From positions 62,001 to 126,000 of the forward strand of contig NC_057373.1 of the NCBI RefSeq assembly GCF_016906535.1: DNA of 64,000 nucleotides. The letters are read 5' to 3'. The position numbers and the translations under genes were made by a program. The DNA is from Rhizoctonia solani. Its lineage: Eukaryota; Basidiomycota; Agaricomycetes; Cantharellales; Ceratobasidiaceae. The notes under the pieces are model-generated. The model did not search any database. It saw only the letters and a program-made list of their open reading frames with translations, and was not told where the DNA came from. Of this stretch, positions 31,908-42,028 are shown piece after piece (position 1 is the first letter of the stretch; the number at the start of each line of letters is the position of its first letter).

Positions 31908-34058
31908 ATGGCCAAGCACATGCCTACCCTACCTCTTCGTTTGGGCGCTGGATGCCTAACATGCAAGTGCAGGTGTGCTTTTTCCTCCCTATACAATATT
32001 ATTAACTAACCATATGTAGGCGTAAAAAGTGCAATGAAACACAGCCAAAATGCATGAGATGCCAGAAATCAGGCTTAGAATGTCCTGGATATATCTATAT
32101 CCTGAGCAAAAGGACAAAACGGTTGAGGACGCTACCTGCACCACGGGAAAAGAAAGGGAAGAAGAAGGCTTGAGACCATTGTACAAGTCAAACTGCCCTC
32201 TCTTCCACTTCTGTTGATCTTTCCCTATCTGTTTCCACCTGGAGCAAACCTGGCCGTATGGATCCACCAAGTAATTTGCAGGACTTGACTGGAACGCCAA
32301 CTCTACTGGGTTTACTTGAAGACTGTGGCTCATGCAAACAAATTACACTGGAATCTTTGGGAGACAAGAGCAACCGTATCCAGTACCCTCCCATACTTGG
32401 TGTTGACCAACACCCATGGCTACTGCATGTCAACTCGGCGGCCATTCCATCACCCACAAGTAAGAATCCCGACTCAATGACGTCCGGACAAGTCAGCCTT
32501 CTCAATGCTCTGTTTAGCCTTGGAAATTCAAGCAATAGCACCACAAACTCTTTCAGCAAGGATGTTTCTTCTCATTCTGACCGATCAACAAGAACACCTC
32601 CCAACATAGAGCCTGAAGAATGTTCAAGCAACGATGAAGATCCAGAAGGTGTATATCAAGTGATCTTCCAACCACTCCCACTGGATAGAAGTGTTGAGAG
32701 CAATGCTTTACCATTTGTACTACAAAATTGTACGTATCTCTCATCCGTTCTTGAATAATCCAGACTCAAAGAGTATTTGAGACGCAACCTGGATACATTG
32801 AATGGCGTTTGAGCCTATGAAAAGGGCTTGGGCTATTTGTAGCCTTGTGGCAAAGCAGTTCAAGGCTGGACAAGAGGCGCGATGGACTTTGACCCTTCTG
32901 GCAGATATTGGTGGTCGACTTGGGCGTGGAGTCATTCTTGAAGAATCTGATATTTCAATGATTTTGACTCTGCAAAGTCAAGTACAGCAACAGCTGGTGA
33001 ATGGCAAAAACATTGGTAATGACAAATTGGCAAGGCAAACATCAATAGGAGTGCTAGATGCTACTATTGAGGTGAGTAGATACCACCCCTATCATTCAGT
33101 TGCTAACAAATTCTTAGACAATAGTTATTCACCTATTTGCAAGCCCAGCATGTGAATGGTTGACTCTCATGCAAGAAGCAGCACCCATCTTCCGACAACT
33201 CTGTCCTGAACCGGCTGGTGTACCAATTAATTTACCATCATTACTGCAGCATGCTAATGTTAGCCTTTGCTACTACGCTCACACCAACGTCTTGTGCGGA
33301 GCTGTGATGGACCTCCCAATGCTATTTCAATATGACTGTACTCCTCAAAACTTCTCACATGTATACAGTCCCATTGTGGAGATTGAAAACAATAGTGGGA
33401 CTCAATGGTTTCATGGAACACCAGACCAATTTGTGGCAATGTTTGCCAAGATAAATGCAATGCAAGAAGATAGATGGGCTCCCACACCTGAAATAGTGAC
33501 CATACTTGAGCGCAGAATTCAAGACTTCCAACCAATCTATAGCAAATTGTGTGATTCCTTTTTATTGGCAACAAGAATACTAGTTCAAGAGTGCTGGAGG
33601 CAAGTTGCCTATATCTACTTATACATGGTAAGTTGTTACTTAGGTGGTTTCACCTTTGAACTTGATTGTGACTTCTACATAGGGATTGTGCGGAGATTCT
33701 TCCAATACACCCCATGTCAAGCAGGCTTTCAAGCAATTTATTAAACTATTAAATAGCACTAAGCCAGGGCACATGCCTGACAACTTCCTGATATTAAACT
33801 TTGTACTTGCAAGTACATCCTAATTTTGCTCTAATTAATGACTTACCCATTCTGCAGTGCGCACCTGCCGCTTGTAAAAAGCAAGATTGCAACATTATAA
33901 GGAAACGTGTTCAGGGGATTAAAATCAATGGCCCAAGTCATGGTGTTAATGATAATGCAAAAATTTTTGAGAATTATTGGGCCCACGCCAATGCCGAGGG
34001 AAGACCCACCATATGGTCAGACGTAGGTGAAGCTAGAAAGCGGGTGTTAGGTGTTTAA
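31908..34058 (+). pseudogene. Copy C: Zn(II)2Cys6 regulator with two nonsense codons
   Basis: Exons: 31908-31972, 32020-32729, 32782-33071, 33118-33627, 33683-33808, 33858-34058. The zinc cluster is complete ([32 protein letters not shown]) in pieces across intron 1. The linker holds TSGQVSLLNALFSLG, then EDPEGVYQVIF and VESNALPFVLQN. The regulatory half has EAAPIFRQLCPEP, GTPDQFVAMFAKI and QECWRQVAYIYLYM. TGA at 32171-32173 interrupts the linker. TGA at 32799-32801 lies where copy E has CGA (WIRRMAFD). Intron 5 uses a GC donor (GCAAGT). All splice sites otherwise persist, so the loss looks recent. Translation could restart at ATG 32258, but the second stop remains. Confidence 0.82.
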
Positions 34059-34426
34059 ACTATGTTATTGGTGGGCATGTCACTGTTGGACTGCATTCAT
34101 ATCAGTTTTTGATTGTTGGGACCCTTCTTGTATTGTTGGGTTGTATTTAGGGTATGTGAAGCCATTCTATTTCAGTCAATTCCATTCCATGCACTGTACA
34201 GTTGCCCAGTTCCCTTTAATCCTATACACACTGCTAGTCATCCAACAAAGTCTCATACATAGACGGCAGTTGTAGAAAGCTCATAACAAACATCTTACCT
34301 CTGCCCTTTGTAAGTATTTTCAATTTGAGTATTAGATATGTCAAGAGAATATCTACTGAGCTTTCTGGAACAACACAACTCTCAGGAAGGCTGATGTATC
34401 CAAGTTACATCCCTCTTTTGCCACTC
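34059..34426. other. 3' flank of copy C
   Basis: AT-rich, no ORF of note; presumably the 3' untranslated and intergenic region before the MITE. Confidence 0.4.
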
Positions 34427-34646
34427 CACTGTACAAGGTTAAAATACCAAAAATAAGGATGTGTGTTTAAGCAGAAATTGAGCTGAAATCAAGGTCAATA
34501 TATACTAACTTTAGTTATCAATTCTCCCTTATTCTGATTTGTGTTGAGGATGACATACCAACGTTGTAGTTTTCAGGCCGCATTATACTTAAAAAAGATG
34601 TCTTTTACTGATATACTGATTTTCAAGATCTTAACACACCACAGTG
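34427..34646. mobile_element. CACTA-type MITE, copy 1
   Basis: The 220-bp sequence starts CACTGTACAAGG and ends CACCACAGTG. It is alignable over its whole length with 35196-35415. It contains several TTTCAG / CTGAAA words, as in the subterminal regions of the CACTA element at 53945-60935. Flanking triplets (CTC, GCG) do not match. Confidence 0.7.
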
Positions 34647-35195
34647 GCGCTCAATTGTCACCGTTTGGGCGATATAAAGCACGCAAAAACATCCAACCAC
34701 TTAAAGCACGTATCATTCTGTTGTCTTATTTCCACTGCCACCAGTATTAATTTTGACTCATTCTGGTAAGACCACTTGTTCAGATAGACATCCCAAGCTC
34801 TGTCCATAACAGAGTGCACTAATATCCCGCATGGCGCCGAGAAGCAGGTAAATATAGGATATATGGGTGTAGGCTTTTCAATAGTACCCAAGGCTTGGCG
34901 GTTGTGTGCTTGATATCGTGGGGCCTCCGTTCTTTCCTTTTCCCTGGTACTTTGACACCAGTCTTATCTGCAAACATAACCTCAGGCAATCAAAGAGTAA
35001 GATTGAGTTATATTCTACCAAATTATACCCAGTGCGTGGCAATAACAACATAATCAACCTTGGGAAATGACTTCACCATCTACTACAAGGGTAGATGATA
35101 CCAAGAGGCCAAGGATCAGAGTATAGCAGCCAACCTAGAAGTTCTTAGGTACACATGCTGTTGCCTTACAAGAGTCCAAAACCCCAAGGCCACAA
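34647..35195. other. Intergenic with a duplicated upstream block
   Basis: From about 34885 (CAAGGCTTGGCGGTTG) to 35160 the sequence resembles 39183-39440 upstream of copy E, including TTGGGAAATGACTTCA and TGCCAAGA/ACCAAGA words. This is inherited 5' flank of the duplication unit, possibly the promoter of copy D. No ORF. Confidence 0.5.
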
Positions 35196-35415
35196 CACTG
35201 TACAAGGTTATAATACTGAAAATTAGTGCGTGTGTTTAAGTGAGAATTGAGCTGAAATCAAGATCAACACATACTGATTTTAGGTATCAATTCTTCCATA
35301 GTCTGATTCATGCTGAGGGAGGCATACTAACATTGTAATTTTCAGGCCATACCCTACTGAAAAAAGGAAACTTTTACTGATGTACTGATTTTCAGGATCT
35401 TATCACACCACAGTG
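35196..35415. mobile_element. CACTA-type MITE, copy 2 with TSD CAA
   Basis: The 220-bp sequence starts CACTGTACAAGG and ends CACCACAGTG. It is flanked by CAA on both sides (35193-35195 and 35416-35418), the 3-bp duplication expected of CACTA transposases. It has no coding capacity and is about as long as copy 1 at 34427. Confidence 0.82.
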
Positions 35416-35615
35416 CAAGTTTGGACTGTGAATGCGCCAGTTCAAGTCTTACCAAGTTGGTTCTCAGTATTAGCATATTTTTCGGGTGTCTCATAAATAC
35501 TAACAGCTAGAATAGCAAGTGAGAGCCATGGGTCGAGATGTACTGAGATCCGGGCTTATATACACATGAGGAGTGGGTAGATACGTGTACAGGAAAGATA
35601 GATCGGGTCAATACA

Positions 35616-35675
35616 CGAGTCACTGGGCGAGTCATCGTGTGAGTCATCATGTGAGTCACAAGTCGAGTTATTGGA
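35616..35675. repeat. 12-bp tandem repeat, five units
   Basis: Units CGAGTCACTGGG, CGAGTCATCGTG, TGAGTCATCATG, TGAGTCACAAGT and CGAGTTATTGGA follow head to tail. The TGAGTCA core resembles an AP-1/Gcn4 site. It sits upstream of copy D. Confidence 0.7.
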
Positions 35676-36031
35676 TATCTTATATCTTGTCGATTATTTT
35701 GTTCAATAGCGATGCGGCTGTTGAACTTTGTCAGCCCTGGTGGCGCCCCTACCCAGCTGCCAGTCCAGGCAGACAAAAAATCCAGTTCAGAACAGTCAAA
35801 ATTTGGCCACGGTTATTTTTCCGATTAGCCTCCTACTTGTGGTTACATATATCAATATGGGAGCTCTCACAAGTTCTATGATTAAGTTATCCTTGGTCCG
35901 CTAGAATATGAAACCACATGCATATGCTGACTAACGCAGGCTGACGTGCTCACCCTGATCTCAACATAAACTATGATATAAGATTCATTCAGATGTTGAA
36001 CAGCGTCTAACCAGCATCCATCTCGCCACCC
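35676..36031. other. 5' flank of copy D
   Basis: No ORF or repeat recognised between the minisatellite and the first exon of copy D. Confidence 0.4.
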
Positions 36032-36152
36032 ATATCTGAGATCATTGACCGGATTTCGTACGTGTAAACCAAGGTCAGTGTATTCAACCACCTTCCTGCT
36101 GGTTTATCTCATGGAGTCCGAACCGACAGACGGAAGAAGTGCAATGCGGCAC

Positions 36153-36358
36153 GGTGAACCCCAAAAGTACGGAAAATCCGCATGACGTCCAGATTTTGCC
36201 AGACATCCGCACCTAAAATCGCAGAATCCGCACCTCGACGACACACAAGGGTGAGTTGAGGATGCGGATTCATGGAAAAACTGGTCTGATTTTGCCAACA
36301 CTCCGCATATAACGCGCGATTTTTCGTGTTCAGAAAATCCGCACTTTTGGGGTCCACC
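36153..36358. mobile_element. MITE inside the zinc-finger exon of copy D
   Basis: About 206 bp with terminal inverted repeats GGTGAACCCCAAAAGTACGGA and GGTGGACCCCAAAAGTGCGGA (second read from the right end), 19 of 21 matching. The interior is rich in ATCCGCA / TTTTGCCA words. It interrupts RRKKCNAAR. The target duplication is unclear. The family differs from the CACTA MITEs. Confidence 0.8.
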
Positions 36359-37999
36359 GCAAATATACGACCCAAGTACAATATTGTTACTTGATGCTTT
36401 CATGGCTGAACCAAATCTGACTGAATCAATGGCTCCATGTCAGATAGGACTATTGCAAGACCCAATTATAGCTTTGGATCAAGCAAGCCCACACAACGAC
36501 TTGTTTAGCTCTGTTGCAGTAAGCTCTTTCAGGCAGGCTCATTCATTGGTGTAGAGTGCAATAAACCTTGTTGCTATGCTCGATTTAGATTACTTTAGGC
36601 CTAATGTGGCTGGGATGAACCAGTCTTCCTCTCCGATCCTGATGTCCAACTTGAACATAAATGAGTTTGACAATGAGGAGGACGTGGAGGAGGTGAAGGA
36701 GATACTATGTAGTACGCCAATGGCTCTGGGACGTATGACAGAGGGTAATTCACTGCCATTTGTTTTGCAATGGCGTAAGCACTTTTCCTTCTCATGTGGA
36801 TATCTAGCTCACCTATAGTAGACGCCCGATGGATGCCATTGACAGTATTTGAACCTAGCAAAACAATGCACCAGGTTAAAGAAACAATAACTAGACAATT
36901 CTCAGAATCTCTAGCTTCATGATTTAGACTTATCTTGATATCTGAGCTGAAGAGGTGTTTGATCAAATATTGTGTACTAGACAAAGGCGGAAGACTGGTG
37001 TTTCAGTTACTGAGGGACAAAATATGCAACAGCATTGCGGATTACCATATGCAACAACGAAGCACCAGGGGGGAGCAACAGGCGCACGCTTCTACCGTGT
37101 TCGATCACGCACGACATGTGGGTATCTTGTAGCATCATCTAACTTGTACTTTAGCTAATTGGTTAACCCTATATAGCCAATGTGCATACAATCAAAGTCA
37201 ACAACTTTAGCCTTCTTTATTCAACTCCTCGAATCAGTTGCTGCGAACTTTCTGGATGCTTACCCTCTACCTCATCCTCCCTGCTTGGCCAGCATCGTAC
37301 TTGAAGCTCAGATTAATTTGAAGAGCTTGGTGGTGATAGACATAGCTATCAACGTTACGACTGGTAGGCCATTATCTTGGAGGTTAGTTAGCATTGGTTC
37401 ATCTAGCATTAGATCCGGTGGCTATATCTGAGTGGCTGTCTATAGATACTATGTTCCGTGGTCTCTCAAGCTGTGTGAAAGACTCGCGAGGACGGGGAAG
37501 ATTTACGGCCTACAATGGATGATTGGGATCCCTGACCAGTTCATCTTGTTTTTGCATATATCGACAGCCTTAAGAAGGATGCCCAGGCTGCGGGAGCACC
37601 GGTAGACTTGCAAATAGTCAATCAAATAGAAGATGACATAGGCAAGATAGATATTCCGTCGTGTCAAAGCAGAGACCTGTTGTTAGCTATCGGAAGGCTA
37701 GCTGTGCAGGAGTGTCGGAGCGAGGCGGTATCTATTTATCTTTATATAGTGAGTCTTTCCACCGAAATATCTGCCGCTCTTGCTCTAACGCAATGCAGTC
37801 CTTATGCGGGGCAGACGCACTGGATGCCCGGGTGGTGAAGGCTCAGAGCAAACTAATGAGACTTGTGAACCGGATCAAACCTGGACGCAACCCAGACGCT
37901 TTCCTGAAGATTCCAATGATAATTGTAGGCCCTCATGCTTCTTGTGCTATTTGATGCTTGTTTTTACTCTGCATCAAACAGGCTGGTGTATCAGCGACC

Positions 38000-38295
38000 T
38001 GTAAGGGTTACGCAATCATTGTAGGTCTAGCTCGATTGTATGCGTTACCCTTACAATACACCATCACCTCCCCCTTAGCATTACTCCTGACTGATTACCA
38101 ACTATATACGCTCATTTGGTTTATTCTGTTTACGCATGTATCGAACCCGGGCACTTTATAAGGTCCCGGATTCTAACCCACTCTCCTTGTCTTTGCTCTT
38201 ATCATCAATATCGAGTGTGTGTTACGACTTGTTATTTAGGCGACGCCGTCGCCGACCGAGTCACATATAAACATCCAATAAGTAGAGACCTTACA
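38000..38295. mobile_element. Solo LTR inside the last exon of copy D
   Basis: The 296-bp sequence begins TGTAAGG and ends CCTTACA, a perfect 7-bp inverted terminus. It has a TATAAGG box near 38157. Flanks CGACC (37995-37999) and CGACA (38296-38300) match at four of five bases. Removing it joins AGVSAT to TKLSHRY, as in copy A's VASTKRSHR. Confidence 0.82.
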
Positions 38296-38486
38296 CGACA
38301 AAGCTTAGTCACAGATACATCATTAGATCTCGCATTGTGGGGGTGCCTGAATGTGCTCGTCCACATACGTCGGGAAATGACTCAGTTCGTATGCTGGAGG
38401 ACGTATGCGCTCGGACAAGTGCCGAGGGTAGGGCGACGTGGTGGGAAGATATGAGAGAGGCATACAGGCGAGTTACGGGTGTCTAG

Positions 38487-39878
38487 GTAACTGCAACCTC
38501 GATGTTTGGGGTGGGCATAGTTTAGGTTTTAGGTTCTTTTCCGGTACCATCAACATTAGGTATTCGCGGGACCGCCATAGAATCCTTTGAACCGAAAGTT
38601 TTATGCACTGGCGCGACTGCCTCCTGCGCCAATTCAAATGAAAGAGCTGCCACAAAGTACCAGATTTCACATTTGGGCTGTTTTTGCTCGCAAATTGTCC
38701 CGGGTTATTCACTTCATTACCTGAGCTCCAGCGTTCTCTAGAGTTGTTAAGAGAACTATTGAGCACCCTGGAGCTAAGTCCCGTTTTAGATAATTGAGGC
38801 AAATTGGTAATGCTCCCTCTTGATACACATTTGTCTAGATATGACATGCCATGTGGTCTTGATCTAGGTGTAATCATCTGACTTAATTATTGTCCATCCG
38901 TCTTGGTATTTGCGTACTAATCTTTAATATGCCAGCTCAGGCGATATTCTCCTTTTTTCAGATACAATTGATCACTTGGTCCCGAACACTTTTCATGCAA
39001 TGATACCATTCTCTTACCCCCTGTTTTCATCACCCGTCATAACACCTAATTACCCCTCCAGCTTTTACAGTGCAAACCACACTTATACCTGAGTGCATTC
39101 CGCATGCGTTTCCATACGGCCCCGAGAGAAGCGTATGAATACGCGAATATATATATGCGCTAGGATTCTCCCGACGGAGCCGAAGGCTTGACGCTGTGTT
39201 TTATATTGCGGTATATGTCTGTTCCTTCCTTTTCTCTGGTATTTTTGACAGCAGTTTTATCTGCAAGTAAAAGCTCATGATATCAAAGCTTAAGAGCACA
39301 ATTGGGTCGTTTCGCTAAATAATCCCTGATGTTTGGCACGGGACGATAATCTACACGCACTTGGGAAATGACCTCATGTTCAACTACGAGGGTGAACGAT
39401 GCCAAGACGGGGTTAGTGTCCGTCCAAGAAGTCCTCGGACTCTGGAGCTTCGTTCCAAGCAGAGCTCTACCCACTCCTGTGCACTTTCTCCCTACTCAAA
39501 GTGTCGGAGGAAATTATTAATCAACAGCATAAATAAGCGAGTGGTCAAGCTACCTTCAACTCCTCTCATAGTGCGATTATGTCATCCTGAACCCATAAAC
39601 GATTTTTACTATTGGATTTCACTTTACATGAACTTACCCGACACGGACGTCCGTGGGCCCGAGGCTCCGCTATTTGCAATGCGGCTAACTGTAATTATGA
39701 CTATCACACTCCAAGGCAGATTTATCATCACCCCCATCCTCCATAATATCATTCTTAAGAGGACGTTCATATACGATTGAGCTTGGTTGTGGGAACCACG
39801 CCATCGACGCTCGTGGCTTTCACATTTCGAACTCCCAAGGCTCATATTATCGACACATTTCCGCACCCATCCTCGCAC
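38487..39878. other. Intergenic between copies D and E
   Basis: Contains the duplicated upstream block at about 39180-39440 (compare 34885-35160). Otherwise nothing recognised; a 134-aa minus-strand open frame at 38473-38877 lacks motifs and is probably chance. Confidence 0.45.
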
Positions 39879-42028
39879 ATGCCACCGCTTTTGGCACCTA
39901 CCCGATCGACTACTGGCTGCTTCACATGTAAAATAAAGTAAAAGTCCCATCTTCAGCCCGATAGGGATGCTTATATATCTTGGTCTATAGGCGCAAGAAA
40001 TGCGATGAGGCGAAACCTCATTGCCTCCGTTGCCAAAAATCCAATATCCAATGTCCTGGATACGTCTATGTTACGAATTTGAACAAACCAACTAGGCCTA
40101 GGAAACTTCGCACATTTCCAGCGCCTCGTACTCTGGCTGGTCAAATCCTCCTTACCACGTATCAACACATTCTCTTCCCAAACCCACAACAACAGAAATC
40201 CCAACTACGGGACCAAACATCAGTACGACATCAATTGGCCGTCTCAGAAACCCCAGGCAATTCGTTGGATGCCCCTCCAATGATGCACGATAATACACTT
40301 TCTGACGATGTTGACTTGTCGAACCCATGGGTATTCCTGTCTTCATTTAGCGGATCGCTTCAGCAAACCTCCAACAACTTAGACAGTCTACTTGGGGTCG
40401 ACCCCAAGCCCATAAATCCTGAGCCTATTACAACCTTGCCGGATATCAGCAATGATGCACCTATGACTCTTGGACAGGCTAGTCTTCTGGATGCATTGCT
40501 TGGTCTCGAACAACCATCGAACTCAACCGTACAGCATCCTCCCAATACCGGTTCTCCCTTTGATCCAAACTCTACTTCAACTGAAGACGATAATTTAATT
40601 TCGGACGATGAAGACTCAGAGGGAGTCATTAGCATAATTTCCCGAGTGCCAGTGTTAGACAAAACGGCTGAGGGAAATGCTCTTCCCTATGTTTTGCAAA
40701 GCTGTACGTGTTATCTTAGTTTGACGCTTATATTTTGTATCTCACGCTCAGTTAGATGCCACGTGGATTCGTCGAATGGCTTTTGATCCTATAAGAATGG
40801 TGCGCATTGCTCGGGATTTTGTATTTGGACAGTTCGCTGGTGGAGAAGAGTCTCGCTGGTTGGTTACTCTTCTGGCCGATATTGGAAGTCGGATCGCGAA
40901 TTTCGAGATTACGGACGGGACGTATGATCCTGCGATTTCAATTCTTCAGAACACAGTGATACGGCGCCTGGGCACTGTTAGATCTATTCCCAGCACGAAT
41001 GGATCTGAACTGGTCCAGGCACTTGATGCCGCACTCGAGGTACGCTATTCATATTTCCAATCCCCAATCACATTGACACGGATCTCCGTTAGACGATAAT
41101 GATAAACTTCTTCGTTAGCCCTCTCAGTGACGTTGTTGCCCTCAGAGAAGAAGCTGCACCTATATTCGGCCAACTGTGTCCAAACACGTCTATCAGTTTA
41201 CCCGCACTATTCGTTCACCCCCTTGTTTGCCTTCGGCAATATGCTCATGTTGACATATTCTTGAGCGTGGTTATGGATTTACCTACCATGTTTCGGTATG
41301 ATACTGTTGTCGGTGATAGCCAAACCCCGGGTTCCAGTCAATTGACATTCGACGTCTCCGGCGAAAATGGTATTCAATGGCTTCATGGAATTCCGGATCC
41401 GCTGGTATTACTTTTTGCAAAGTTCAAGTCTATGAGAGAAGATGGACTGATACCAAGCGCCGAGGTAGTCAAGTACTACGAGCACGAAATCAACAATCTC
41501 CAACCGTTTCAAAGCCCGTCTTCCGACCCCATTTTGGTGATCATGCGATGTCTGGTGCATGAATGCTGGAAACAGGTAGCACATATCTACCTGTATATGG
41601 TAAATACATATCCTCCTAGTTATTCGATTACTTACATGTCAAGCAGGCATTATGTGGAGATTCAGCCAACACGCCTCGCGTCAGACAGGTTTTTAAGCGG
41701 TTTCTCAAACTTATGCTAAGAGTCAAGCCCGGACGCTTCCCTGATGAGTTCTTAATCTTGCATTTCGCCCTTGTGGGTTAAAGAACAAGAATATTTCTTA
41801 TTCACTAATTTTGGGCCTCACCAGATCGCACCTGCCACTAAGCGACAACGGGATCGTGAAGTACTGAGGCAACGCATCCGGGGGCTTTACATACGCGGCC
41901 GAGCATTTAGGGCAAATGACAATATTTTATATATTATAGAAGATTATTGGGCACGCGCCGATACTGAGAAAAGGGAGGTTATTTGGTCTGATGTGGCTGT
42001 GTCCCGGAAGCGAATATTAGGTGTATAA
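39879..42028 (+). CDS. Copy E: intact Zn(II)2Cys6 transcription factor-like gene
   Basis: Exons: 39879-39937, 39991-40703, 40756-41039, 41093-41599, 41647-41772, 41825-42028, giving 630 aa with all junctions in phase. The zinc cluster crosses intron 1 (TGCFTCKIK, then RKKCDEAKPHCLRCQKSNIQCPGY), with spacing C-x2-C-x6-C-x5-C-x2-C-x6-C. A basic stretch follows (RPRKLRTFPAPR). The linker motif is TLGQASLLDALLGLE, then EDSEGVISII and EGNALPYVLQS. The regulatory half contains WIRRMAFDP, REEAAPIFGQLCP, GIPDPLVLLFAKF, HECWKQVAHIYLYM and a final SRKRILGV. This is the best-preserved finger-bearing copy besides B. Expected role is a nuclear DNA-binding regulator; the target is unknown. Confidence 0.88.

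Larger units (their letters stand above)
36032..38486 (+). pseudogene. Copy D: heavily damaged array regulator
   Basis: Exon 1 (36032-36073) aligns with copy B but ATG is ATA, and the first zinc cysteine is Phe (TGFRTCK for TGCYTCK). Exon 2 (from 36130) begins RRKKCN and is broken by a MITE at 36153-36358. The linker ends VKEILCSTPMALGR and GNSLPFVLQ. In the next exon TGA at 36920-36922 falls within SESLAS. The exon from 37177 ends TTGRPLSW. The following exon has GIPDQFIL and then a -1 frameshift near 37545-37555. A 126-nt exon follows (SLCGADALDARVV...IPMII). The final exon is split by a solo LTR and ends YRRVTGV at TAG 38484-38486. At least five independent lesions are present. Confidence 0.85.

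Noticed and set aside
35616..35675. Short spaced repeats as a CRISPR-like array
   Set aside because: Units are contiguous 12-mers without spacers, and the genome is eukaryotic.
38473..38877. 134-aa minus-strand ORF between copies D and E
   Set aside because: No recognisable motif, overlaps the end of copy D and is not repeated in other intergenic regions.
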